Shown: positions 35,168-46,761 of the stretch, piece after piece
How positions within the stretch are numbered: the first letter of the stretch is position 1
Layout: every line of letters starts with the position of its first letter
NCBI GenBank assembly: GCA_050084985.1
Contig: JBITNC010000001.1
Coordinates: 122,202,001-122,266,000, forward strand
DNA from: Nageia nagi
Taxonomy: Eukaryota; Pinophyta
Length of the DNA stretch: 64,000 nt
Direction of reading: 5' to 3'
Program-made: the position numbers and the translations under genes
The notes under the pieces: model-generated
What the model saw: the letters and a program-made list of their open reading frames with translations, nothing else
Databases searched by the model: none
Told to the model about the DNA's origin: nothing

Positions 35168-35889
35168 CAATATTGGGATAGAGCAAATAAGAGAGAAGAA
35201 AGAGAGAAAAGTAAGAGAGTTCTCCTCCAAACATATACAATGGAGATGAAATTTTTTTACATATTTGTGAAGTAAGAAAGATCTAGTTTGAGACTCATTA
35301 TTTTACCAAATACAATCATTAACCATAACCAATTTCAATGTACATGAAGTAGTCATTCAACTGGAAGTCATGAAGAGTCTCCAAGAGCATGCATACTTGA
35401 ATTAAGTAATTTGTAATTTCAAAAGAACCTGCAGGTCATACGTAGCTCAAATAATAAGATTAATTAGATGCAACATATTCATATCAATAAGGATAGATGA
35501 ATCATATAAATGCCATCATGAATTGATCAGTGGTGCACTATAAGTCATCACAAATATGCCAAGCCAAAACTCATAGTCACCTACTATATATAAAACATGT
35601 GTCGATTATCAGTATAAAATAGAGCATGCACATATGAATTCTTCACATATAGATAATTGAACAGTGTCAAAAGACACATAAGATTTCTCACACATGGATA
35701 ATTGAATAGTGATAGATTGGTAAATCTTTTTTCCTTTTTTTAAATTGTACAAATTCCTCATGTAGAGTGAACTTATCATAAAGGTGTATAACAAAATCAA
35801 TACTATACAACATAAAATCCTCTTAGGGGTGAAGTTGTCATCACAAACATGAATTCAACATATGAATTCAAACTTCACTCCCCCTTGAA
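35168..35889 (-). other. Non-coding tail between pol and 3' LTR of the outer copia
   Basis: About 0.7 kb of AT-rich sequence after the end of pol. There is no conserved ORF. ATTGAA(T/C)AGTG and related words are duplicated near 35650-35715. Confidence 0.5.
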
Positions 35890-38520
35890 GGCAACTTCAC
35901 CAACCTGATAGCATCCCTAAGCTTACAAAATTGAGCTTCTAAAAGGGGTTTAGTGAACAAATTAGTAGAGTTCAAGGTGGATGGACAATACTCTAGGTGT
36001 ATGATGCCATCAAGAACCTTCTTCTTGATAAAATATGCCTAGATTTCCACATGTTTTATTCTCTGATGGAACATAGGATTCTTAGCCAAAGAGATCATCA
36101 ATTGATTATCTAAAGAAATCAAATATGATCCACCTTTCTCATACCTAATTTCTTTCAAAGGATGCCTTAGCCAAATATCTTTCTAGGATGTAAAAGATAT
36201 GGCATAGTATTCAAATTTTATGGTGAAAAAAGAAATAGTAGGATGCTTCTTGGAATCCCAAGAGATAGCACTTGAACCAATGCTAAACACATACATAGAG
36301 GTTGATTTCCTATCATCTCTATCTCCTTTATAGTTAAAATTTAAGAATCCAAAGAGATAAAATGAGGGCAACTTAGAATACTTGAGAGCAAGATCCTTAG
36401 TCCTTGCAACATACCTCAAGATTTGCTTAACAATATTGAGGTGCTCAACATATAGTTTCTGCATGAATCATGCCATCAAATTCATTGCAAAGGTAATATT
36501 TGACCTTGAAATAATCAAATATAAAAGAATACCAATTAATTACTTGTAAGTGGTAGCATCAACCAACTAAGAGTTGGAGCTCAAAAAAATAGTGATTCTA
36601 GAAGAGATTGGGATTGTAGCATATCTACACTCCATTCTAAACTTTTGTAAGATATCTGATATATATTTAAATTGATTGAGATAAGTACAATCCTTGTATT
36701 GATACACTTACATTTCAAGATAGTAGTACAAGATACCAAGATCAATCATTTCAAATGTTACATTAAGTTTGTATATGCACTTTTGAATGATTTCATCATT
36801 ATTTCTAGTAATCAAAAGATCATCCACATAAAAGAGAATCAAGACCACATCTTTTATTTGAGTGAGCACATATAAATTAGAGTCTGAAAAGCGCTTTGAG
36901 AAACCAATATTTATAAAATACCCTAAAATATTCTTGTATTAGGCTCTAGGTTCTTGTTTAAGTCCATACAATGACTTCATTAGCTTACACACAAAGTATT
37001 ATTTACCTTCCACAATAAATCCTTTTGGTTGATTCATGTAGATTTTCACATCTAAGTCACAATTGAAAAATTCACTCTTAACATCAAGTTGAAAAACTTT
37101 CCATCCTTGAGCTACTGAAAGAGAAATGATTATTCTCATAGTAGGCATATTTGTCATGGGAGCAAAAGTTTCTTCATAATCTATATCATATTTTTGAGCA
37201 AAACCTTTAGCTACTAACCTTGCCTTGTATTTTTTAATATCTCCAATAGAATTGAACTTGACCTTGAAGATCCACTTATTACCAATCACATTCTTCTCAT
37301 TGGGATAAGGAACCTAATCCTAAGTTTCATTTTTCATAAGCATCTTATACTCTACTTTCATGGCTTCCATTCAACCCTCATGCTTATAAACTTTTTTGAA
37401 GGTTGAGGTCTCATGCTTATCAATATTAGAAAATAAGGATTTGTTCAAGGTCATGTTCCTTTTTACTCTTTATGTTGAAGAATTTTGTTCTTGAGGTGAC
37501 TTTTATAGATCAATATCTAACTAACTAGGTGCAACTGAAGAGTCCTCTAGATCATCAATATCCTTATTAGAAGCAAATTCTTCAAGAAGTTCATTGAACT
37601 TTACATCTTTTGAAATAAATATAACTTTATAGGATGGAGAGTAGAGCTTGTAACCTCTATGCTGATTGTTATAACCCATAAAGATGCATTTTTTTTCCCT
37701 TTTATCTAACTTCTTTTTTTTCTCAAAAATAATGTTGGAGAATGCTTCACAACCAAACACCCTAAGATGTGAAATGTTAGGTTTTTTTTTTATCATGCCT
37801 CAAAAGGAGTTTTACCTTGAATGGTTTTTGTAGGACACCTATTCAAGATGTAAATAGTAGTGCTTACTGCTTCACCCCATAAGAAACTAGAAAGATTACC
37901 CAAAATGCATCTAGCCATTTCCATAATTTTTCTATTTTTCTTTTTGGCAACACCATTCCATTGAGGAGTGTAAGGAATCATAAATTGCCTCTTGATTCCA
38001 TACTTAGCACAATAGTCATTGAACTCATTATTGTTGTATTCTCCCCCATTATCTGATCTCAACATCATGATTTTAAGATTAGTTTGATTCTCAACAAAGG
38101 ACTTAAAAATCTTAAAAATTTTAAAGGTTTAATTCTTGTGCTCAAATAGATACCTAAAGGTCATTCTACTAAAGTTGTTAATTAAGGTCAAGACGTAAGA
38201 TGCTCCTTCAAGCAACTTAGTCTAGAATGGACTTATTAAATCTAAATGCACAAGTTGAATAGGTTGAGATGCTCTTGTTGCCTTATTTTTTTAAATTTTT
38301 GTCTATGCATCTTGACAAGAATGCACTTCTTGCATAGACCAATCGAAAGAGAAATTGAAAGCAAACCTTCCATAAGTTCTTGGTCTTTCATGACTTGAAT
38401 ACTCCTATGGTTAAGGTGTCCTAAATGTTGGTAGTAAAGATTACCTTCAGAACACATATTTGTAACAAACATATCTTTGTTGGAACTTGATCCACAATTT
38501 AAAAATCATCTTTTAATAAC
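35890..38520 (-). pseudogene. pol remnant of the outer copia (GAG-pre-INT, INT, RT, RH)
   Basis: Reading leftward: LYYQHLGHLNHRSIQVM (GAG-pre-integrase, near 38440), the integrase core with MLRSDNGGEYNNNEF (38068) and IPYTPQWNGVA (near 37960, the E of NGVAE lost), then the integrase end with LRVFGCEAF (near 37740). RT begins VIGNKWIFKVK (near 37289), has FQLDVKSEFFNCDLD and the YVDD box at 36819-36830 (FYVDDLLI). RNase H includes DRDDRKSTSMYVFSIGSSAI (near 36300) and ends with NLFTKPLLEAQFCKLRD near 35945. Several stops and frameshifts interrupt it. The protease is not readable with confidence. Confidence 0.88.
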
Positions 38521-38869
38521 CTTTAACTAATGTGGCAAGTTCTTTCTTTATATGCCAAGATTAAGAGTTAAACTCAAAAAAGTACCCTTTTCCAGCAACT
38601 TGGATTAAGAAGAGAAGAGTCATTTTAAGCTTAGAAATATAGAGCACATTATCAATAACTTTTCCATGAATCAACACACTTTCAATTCCTTAGACTTTAA
38701 AGAAAGATTTATCACCTATACAACTGCATCTTTTTTATACTTATAAAAGTTTTCAAACTTTTACTTTTCAAAACATAGGTGATTAGTGCAATCAGAGATA
38801 ATAATCTAATCAAACAAAAAAGAACAAGCCATGGAGTAGAGCATCATAGAAAAATTAGCTTAAATATTC

Positions 38870-39458
38870 TTTTTTCCTTTGAAATTCTTTACATTTCCAT
38901 TACTTTTGTTCTTTTTCTTTCTTTTTTTTTTATAAAAATCAACTTTTTTATGACCTTGGATGCCATAATAGTTACAAGTAGTATCAAACTTTTTTTTAGG
39001 ATATAGATTGTTTGCTTTGCCTTTTCTATCTCTTTACTTGAAGTGGTTTTTATTATCATTATTCCTATTTCTATTGTTGTTGTTCCTTTTATTTTCATTG
39101 TTACCATTGTTCCTACTACTATTGTTGCTATTACCTTTTTTCTCAAACCTTTTGAAGGAAAAAGGATAAGATTTCTTTTGATATTTGAACTTCTTATTGA
39201 AATGAGTTTTGGTTGTTCTAAAAGCAATGCTATTATATTTAGAAGAAGATATCAACATCTTATTGTTAAAGGTTTTTTCATGCTTCAAAAGGTATCTAGA
39301 AAGGTTCTCAAGGGAGAAGTATTCTTTTTCATCATCAATCATTATTTTCATAACCATTACATAGTTTCCAAACTTTGAAGAAAGGCTTTTAAGAATGATG
39401 AAGACCATGAACTCATAATTGATCCAATTGCACCATAAGCAATAATTTGAGTTCTTAG
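38870..39458 (-). pseudogene. gag remnant of the outer copia, C-terminal part
   Basis: The part of gag left of the nested insertion. The open piece 39034-39474 carries IILKSLSSKFGNYVMVMKI, then a Lys/Asn/Arg-rich low-complexity linker, and the next frame has a degenerate zinc knuckle CNYYGIQGHKKVDFY (two cysteines lost) near 38960. It joins the N-terminal part at 48725-49105 if the insert and one CTTAG copy are removed. Confidence 0.8.
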
Positions 39459-41430
39459 TGTTGAGCATGTGCAATTATCATTGTTGTCAACATGTGGTTT
39501 TGGTAAAGACCGGGTTCCGGAGGTGATGAGGTAAGCAAGGAGGATAGATAGTCACATTTTAGTGGTTCCGAAGGATAAGATAGTCATGTTTTAGTAAAGA
39601 ACGGATCCCGAAAGTGATGAGGTCAGCAAGGAGGATAAGATAGTCATGTTTTAGTAAAGACCAGATCCCAAAAGTGATGAGGTCAGCAAGGGGTGATTAA
39701 AAAGGCCAGAGTCAGTAGATTAAAAATTCCAAAATAAAATGATAAAAGCACAGTTATGAAAAAAAACTGGGTTCTGGAGAAAGTGAGTAGAGCATTCCGG
39801 AAGCATGAAGATGACATCACGGGGAGAACAACGTTCACATTTTTGAATGAAATCGGGTTCCGGAGATGATGAGGTCAGCAAGGGGTGAATAAAAGTCTAG
39901 AGATAAAAGTCCAGAGAGAAAAGTCCGAAGAGAAAAGTCCGGAGAGAAAAGTCCGGAGATAAAAGTCTGGAGATAAAAGTCCAAAGATAAAAGTTCGAAG
40001 ATAAAAGTTTGGAGATAAAAGTTCGGAGAATAAAAGTCCAAAGATAAAAGTCCAGAGATAAAAGTTTGGAGATAAAAGTTTGGAGATAAAAGTCTGGAGA
40101 TGAAAGTTCGAACATCGTGGAAGAATTTTACTCTACTTTCAGAGTCCAAAGAAGATGACGTTATCAGTTGGTGTTGAAAAGTCCGAAAGGCCACGCAGAT
40201 ACCTTGGAACTTTCTTCCGAAGTTCGAAGATGATGACATCATGGTGTGGACATCGCGGAAGCATTTTACTCTACTTTCAGAGTCCAGAGAAGATGATGTT
40301 AGCAGTGTGTGTTGAAAATTCCAGAAGGCCACACAAATACATTGGAACTCTCTTTCGGAGTCCGAAGATGATGACATCATGGTGTATACAATAAACATCT
40401 GGTAAGCTAGTTAATCTCTAGGTGATAGAAAGAGACTCTGGAACTAAGGCTAGAGAAACCCAGAACTACCATTATGAAGAAGAAAAGAGTCTAGGATTAT
40501 CAAAAATAATCAGATACTATCAAATTTCTGGAATCAGTGGAGAAAGAGCTATACTTGTCTGAACAACTCTGTTTGAGCAATAGGAGCATTCGTCAGTTAC
40601 AACAGTTGCAGTCTCAAATAGTGAACTCTCTTTAGTGCAGGAGCAGTTACAAATAAAGATTCCTTTTCAGTTTATTTTTGATAACGTGTGATGACAGGAA
40701 CAGTTTTGTGAGGGGTTTTCTTGATGTGTAACGGTTTTCTTGATGTATAACAGTTTTCTTGATGTGTAACGATTTGTAGGAATGGATGTGAAGAGTGGAT
40801 GGCAGGTTTAAGAAAAAGGTGCGAGCAGAGACATGGTGAGTGAAGCAATAGTGTGGAAGTGTGGAAAAGGGTGTGGAAGTGTGGAGAAGTGTGTGAAGTG
40901 AAGTGTGGAAAAGGGTGTGATAGTGTTGAAGAGGGGAGTATCAGGAGTATGTGAAGTGAGCAAACGAATATGCACATAGTATAGTGATTGTTTAACTGTG
41001 TTACTTTGGAGCTATGTGTAGAGATCAAATAGTGACCATTAGAGCTAGACCATTGAGGGTCTTCTAGAACTGTATTCTTTCCTCCTTTTTGAATGTTGTC
41101 TCAAGTGGGTGCTTGAGAGCTGGAGTTGGTGCTCCAAGCAGTAGGTGCTGCTATTTTTTTTAAAGTGGTAGTTGGTGCTACCCTTCACAGTTGGTGCTAT
41201 GAATCTGTAAGCTTTCTTTAATGATCAGATTTGGATTGGAGTCCAAGCAGTCATTTTTGGGGATGTAGCCAATCTGGTGAACCTCGTTATATCTGGTGTT
41301 GTGTGATGTATTGGTGTGCTTGATTAATTTTCTCTGGCTTTTAATTTGTCTTTATTTAAGAAGGTTAAATTGATTAATTTTTATATACACTGATTCACCC
41401 CCCCCTCTCAGTGTCACTCGAAGTCCAACA
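39459..41430 (+). repeat. 5' LTR of the SIRE-type element
   Basis: Starts TGTTGAGCATGTGCAATTAT and ends GTGTCACTCGAAGTCCAACA. It contains three copies of a ~60-bp unit (39490-39705), a 14-bp tandem array, and two copies of a ~138-bp unit (40113-40390). Compared with the 3' LTR, most differences in the first 320 bp are transitions. Confidence 0.95.
39890..40110. repeat. 14-bp tandem array in the 5' LTR
   Basis: About 15 copies of ATAAAAGTCCGGAG with frequent C/T and G/A variants; some copies start GAGAAAAG. A matching array lies in the 3' LTR. Confidence 0.93.
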
Positions 41431-41445
41431 ATTGGTATCAGAGCC
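41431..41445 (+). other. Primer-binding site of the SIRE-type element
   Basis: ATTGGTATCAGAGCC follows the 5' LTR and is a full match to the Met-tRNA primer consensus. Confidence 0.93.
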
Positions 41446-41494
41446 AAGTTCCTACTTAGGCTATAACAGCTAAGGAGATCCTGGTAGTGGCACT

Positions 41495-43306
41495 ATGGCA
41501 AGCGAAGAAGGTTTCTCATCTAACAAGGCACCTCTCTTTGATGGAACCAACTATGCTTTTTGGAAAATTCGAATGAAGACTTATCTCAGTGCATTGGGTT
41601 TTGGTACTTGGGATGCTGTTAAAAGGGGTTACACTCCTCCCCCTACAGGTCCATCAGATGAAGCAGAAAGAAAGGCATTTGAATGTGATGCAAAAGTAAG
41701 AAATGCTCTATTGTGTGGTCTTGTGGACAGTGAACTGGTGAAAGTTATGGCATGCAAATCTACAAAAGAAATATGGAATAAGTTGAAGAGCATTCACGAA
41801 GGAGATGATAAAGTCAAGGAAGCAAAACTCCAAACTCATAGAGCTCATTTCGAAGTTCTAAAGATGAATGAAGATGAAACCATCGAAGCATACATGTTGA
41901 GAGTAAATGAAATTACTAATGCAATCAGAGGTCTTGGGGAAGAAATTGAAGATCATGTCATCGTGAAAAAGGTACTACGATCTCTCACATCTCGCTTTGA
42001 TTCAAAGGTGTCTGCTATTGAAGAAGCAAAAGATTTGAAAACTTTTAGCATGGATGAAATGCATGGATCGTTGACTGCTTATGAAATGAGGATCGGAAAA
42101 GCAAAACATTCAGAAAAGGAAGCAGTGTTTAAAGCTAAAACAGATTCTGACAATGAGGAACAATCTGATGGAGCAGAAGCAAATTTTGTTAGAAAGCTAC
42201 AAAGGGGAAAAGGTAAACATAAAGGCAAGCTACCGTTTAAATATTTTAACTATGGTGGTATTGGTCATTTCATTTCAAAATGTCCATATGGAAAAACTGA
42301 TAAAGATGACCAAGAATCATATTTTGAGAAAAACCACAAAATGAAATCTCATGCTCGAAATAGAAGGTCAAATAGACAGAGCTTCATATCTAGAAATGAA
42401 GGCTCCACTGATGATGATTCCAGTAATGAATCAGAAAAAGAATACAATGGAGCATTATTTATGGCATTTGAAGAGAAACTGAATGAAGATAATCAAAATG
42501 ACCAAGAACATAAAAAGGAAGAGACAGATGAAGAAAATGACTGTGAGATTGAGTATGATCTTGAAAAAGAACTAATAACAGCATTGAATGAACTAGATAA
42601 AGAAATAAAGAAAAATAAGAAACTCTCAAAAAGGTTTGATGATGCAAATAATATTATAGAAAACTTAAAAATAGAAGTGGAAGAATCTAAGAGGATAAAT
42701 GAGAGTTTGGAGGAACAGCTTCTTGTGAAAGTTAAAAATTACAATAAGCTTGAAGAAAAAATAACTGGGCTACATATGCAACTAGAGGAAGTCACCAAGA
42801 AAATCAGATCTTTTGAATATCTAGAAGGAAGGTCGACTAAACTCAGTGAAATCATTAACAGTCAAAGAATGTTTTCTGATAAATCTGGTCTGGGATATGA
42901 ACAAGGATAATCTTCCAATGATATAAAAAGGGAAAACATAAAATAAACCAAAAAGAAGGAAGATAGCTTAGGACTGAAGGATGATGGCTTCACTCAAGTG
43001 CATTCCAGAAGAAGACCCTATGCAGGACCAAGAAGTACTCAGCAATATAATAGCTACATCCATCCCTTCAATGGATACTGTTTCAAATGCAATGCGTATG
43101 GACACAAAATTTTTGAATGTAAGTATAATATCGCTCCAAGAACCTTTGTCACTAGGAATGCATTCAGCCCACTAATGGAGTATCCAGTTGAGTGTTACAA
43201 CTGTCATGAGTATGGACACATTGCTAGATTCTGTAGAAATAATCATGGCATGAGGTTCTTTCCACCGAGACAATTTCCTTCCATAAGATAGAATAAATAA
43301 TTTTAG
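41495..43306 (+). pseudogene. gag region of the SIRE-type element
   Basis: ATG at 41495 opens 471 codons. The capsid part starts PLFDGTNYAFWKIRMKTYL. A first zinc knuckle near residue 250 reads YFNYGGIGHFISKC, with both leading cysteines changed to tyrosine. A long acidic coiled-coil tail follows, ending in LSEIINSQRMFSDKSGLGY, as in SIRE gag. After stops at 42908 and 42944 the same frame continues with two intact CCHC knuckles (CFKCNAYGHKIFEC and CYNCHEYGHIARFC, 43080-43236). Gag packages element RNA into virus-like particles. Further stops at 43289, 43298 and 43304 separate it from the protease. Confidence 0.92.
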
Positions 43307-46300
43307 AGCAGTCATCCACAGGTAGAAGAAAAGTATAATAAAAAACAAGGAGCTGAAATAAAAGTAAAACAAGTCTGGAAAGAAAAGGAGAAACTCAGAG
43401 AGGATAAAGAGTCTTTAATTGTTCAAGACAAACCATCACCATGGATATTAGACAGCGGATGCTCAAGTCACATGATAGGTGACAAGAAGAAATTTCAAAA
43501 ACTACAGGAATATGAAGGTGGGTCAGTAATATTTGGAAACAATGATGGTGCACAGATTATCGGCAAAGGGACAGTCAAAATAAATGACGGCAACATCAGA
43601 TCCGAAGAGGTATTATTTGTTGTGGGACTGAAGCATAATTTGTTGAGCGTCAGTGAAATATGTGACAAAGGACATGATGTAATTTTCAAAAAGCATGGCT
43701 GTGAGATCCGAAGGGCAAATAGTGGTAGACTTGTAGCAGTTGGTACAAGAACCTATGGTAATTTATACACCTTATCAGATATTTCAGAGGGATCATGTCT
43801 TCTAGGCAAGGAGAGTGATAATTGGCTATGGCATAAGAGATTGAGACACATCTATTTTAAAAACTTGATGAACATTTGCTCAAAAAGAGCAGTAAGAGAG
43901 ATGCCCAGTATCAGCACACCAGCAAATGATATTTGTGATTCATGCCAAAAGGGAAAGCAAACTCGGGCAAAGTTCAAAGTGAAAGAATATCACACAAGTA
44001 GACCATTGGAAATCGTACACACCGACCTATGCGGACCAATGAGAACACAAAGCTTCAATGGAGATAAGTATTTTATTCTGTTCATAGATGATTATTCAAA
44101 AATGACTTGGGTGCAATTTTTAAAACATAAATTTGAAGCTTTTGAAATGTTCAAAGCATTTAAAAATCAAGTAGAAAATTAGATAGAGAGGAAAATTAAA
44201 TGTCTTCACTCAGATAGAGGAGGTGAGTTCACTTCTGATGAGTTTACTGAGTTTTGCATACAACACGGAATTAAAAGACAATTCTATGCTGCTAGAACTC
44301 CACAACAAAATGGAGTAGTTGAAAGAAAAAATAGAGCAGTACAAGAAATGGCTCAAACCATGCTGATAGAAAGCAAGGTTGCTGATAGGTTCTGGAAAGA
44401 AGTAGTGCATACTGCAATGCATATTCAAAATAGATGTATGATGCGACCACATGAGGATAGACCACCATATGAATTATAGTTTGGAAGAAGAGCTACAGTG
44501 AGGCACTTCAGGATCTTTGGCAGTAAATGCTATATCAAGAGAATAGAAGAAAATTTAGGAAAGTTTGAGGATAGATCTGATGAAGGTATCTTTCTTGGTT
44601 ACTCTTCGAAGAGCAAAGCATACAGGTGTTACAATAAAAGGACAAAAATAATCGTTGATAGTGCTGATGTTCGCGTTGATGAGCAAAGAGATCTTCCCAA
44701 GAGAAATGATGATGATGATCTTCCTGCCTATCAAGATTCAATTGAAGAAGACAAAAAGAATAAAAACAAATCTAAGCCTCCTGTACAGCAATCACAAGTA
44801 AAGAAACCAAAAGATTCAAATTCACCAAGTAACTCAAATGGTGTTTTAGAAAATGAGTCGGAAGAAGATGAAAATTCAAAAACTCCACCAAATAGATGGC
44901 ACAAGGATCATCCACAAGAGCAAATCATCAGTGAGTTTCATACAGGCATCCAAACTTGCAGAGGGGTTTCAAGCACCTATTCTCTCCTATCCAGTATAGA
45001 GCCTAAAAATGTCTCAAAAGCTAGCCAAGATGAAAGTTGGATGAAAGCAATGGAGGAAGAACTCACTCAAATTGAAAAGAATGAAACATGGGAACTCGTT
45101 CCTAGACCAGCCAACAAAAATGTGATTGGCACAAAGTGGATTTTTCGTAATAAGTTGAATGAAGATGGGATAGTGGTTCGAAATAAAGCTAGACTTGTTT
45201 GCAAGGGATATGCTCAAATTGAAGGAATTGATTTTGAAGAAACTTTTGCACCTGTGGCCAGATTAGAAGCTATTCGCATGTTTTTAGCTTTTGCAGTGTA
45301 TAAAGACTTTAAAGTTTATCAAATGGATGTAAAATCAGCCTTTCTAAATGGCAAAATTGAGGAAGAAGTCTATATTGAACAGCCAAATGGTTTCCAATTG
45401 GGAGAGAATCCTAATCTGGTATGCAAACTAAAGAAGGCTCTGTATGGTTTAAAACAGGCACCTCGAGCATGGTACTCCAGACTTGATACATATCTTCAAC
45501 AGCAAGGCTTTAGAAAAGGAATGGTGGATAGCAATTTATACATTAAATCAGAAAAGGAAAATTAGCTAGTTGTTGTTGTCTATGTAGATGATATAATCTT
45601 TGGAGGAAGCAAGAATGAGCTATGTAAAAATCTTGCTGACAACATACAAACAGAATTTGAGATGTCTATGATAGGTGAGCTTGCATTTTTTCTCAGCCTA
45701 CAAATCAATCAATTGAAGAATGGCATGTTCATTTCTCAAACCAAGTATGTTAAGGAGATGCTGAAGAAGTTTACCATGGAAGAATGTAAACCTGTGAGCA
45801 CCCCTATGATGATAGGCTGCAAATTAAGCAAGGATGATAAAGCACCAACAGTAGATCAAACACAATACAGGTCAATGATTGGAAGTTTATTATATTTGAT
45901 AGCTACTAGACCAGATATTCTTCAAGCAGTATGTATGGTTGCTCGATTTCAAGCAAATCCCAAAGAAACACATGTTATTACAGTAAAGAGAATATTCAGA
46001 TATCTTAAAGGTACAGTAGAATATGGCTTATGGTATCCTAGAGGAAAGGACTTTACACTTACTACCTTTTCAGATGCAGACTGGGCAGGATGCGTGAATG
46101 ATAGGAAGAGCACCAGTGGAGGAGCATTTTATTTGGGTAATAATCTTGTTGGCTAGCATAGTAAAAAGCAAGACTCAGTATCCCTATCTACAGCAAAAGC
46201 AGAGTATATAGTAGTAACTTCTTGCTGCACATAGATTCTATGGATGAAGCAGATGCTAAAAGATTTTGGTATACAGATTAACGAGCCCATATCAGTTCTT

Positions 46301-46534
46301 TGTGATAACTCAAGTGCAATCAATATATCAAAAAATCCTGTTATGCACTCACGAACAAAGCATATAGCAATCAGATATCACTTTCTAAAAGAAAGAGTGG
46401 CACAAGGAGAAGTACAGTTGGATTTTGTTCCAACCACAGAGCAAGTAGCAGACATCTTTACAAAGCCTTTGCCCAAAGATGTCTTCGAATATCTTCGAAA
46501 CAAGCTCGGAGTTGTTGTCCTTCCCAAGCATTAG
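43307..46534 (+). pseudogene. pol region of the SIRE-type element (PR-INT-RT-RH)
   Basis: Same frame as gag. The protease has DSG at 43451-43459 (WILDSGCSSHMI). GAG-pre-integrase has LWHKRLRHIYFKNL and CDSCQKGKQ. The integrase core has VHTDLCGPM, FIDDYSKMTW, HSDRGGEF and NGVVERKNRAVQE. RT starts [16 protein letters not shown], has [20 protein letters not shown], and YVDD is at 45581-45592. RNase H has SDADWAGC and CDNSSAINISKNP, then KHIAIRYHFL and DIFTKPLPKD. Internal stops are at 44180, 44477, 45563, 46154 and 46232, several at conserved Trp or Gln positions (for instance after PYEL and after LVG). The terminal stop is 46532-46534. Domains are otherwise complete. Confidence 0.95.
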
Positions 46535-46761
46535 CTAGTTCTGGATGTCACATTCTTAGGGGGAGTGTTTATTTTTTCCTTCCTATATTGCTTATGTGTA
46601 TCTTGTTTTTGTATGCATACTACTGATTTCCTAAGAATGTCATGTATGGACTCAGGGGGAGTCTGTAAATGCCCTTTGTTATTGTTGACAAAGGGGGAGA
46701 GTAAAGTCCCGATGCTGGTGTCTGATCAAGTGGTGTTGCCAACAATTCCAAAGGGGGAGAT
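46535..46761 (+). other. Multiple polypurine tracts before the 3' LTR
   Basis: GGGGGAG occurs at about 46559, 46655, 46692 and 46753; the last, AAAGGGGGAGAT, touches the 3' LTR and is the probable priming site. Repeated tracts of this kind are known in SIRE/Maximus elements. Confidence 0.85.

Noticed and set aside
39890-40110. Regular short repeats that could suggest a CRISPR array
   Set aside because: Units are contiguous without unique spacers, in a plant LTR.
39835-40398. A 187-codon open frame on minus with FYLQTFISGLL repeats
   Set aside because: It is antisense of the 14-bp tandem array in the LTR; the repetition comes from the DNA repeat, and the same happens in the other LTR.
40672-41028. 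118-codon minus frame with Ser/His/Pro-rich sequence, repeated at 47887-48267
   Set aside because: Both are in LTRs of the SIRE-type element and reflect low-complexity GTGTGGAA repeats.
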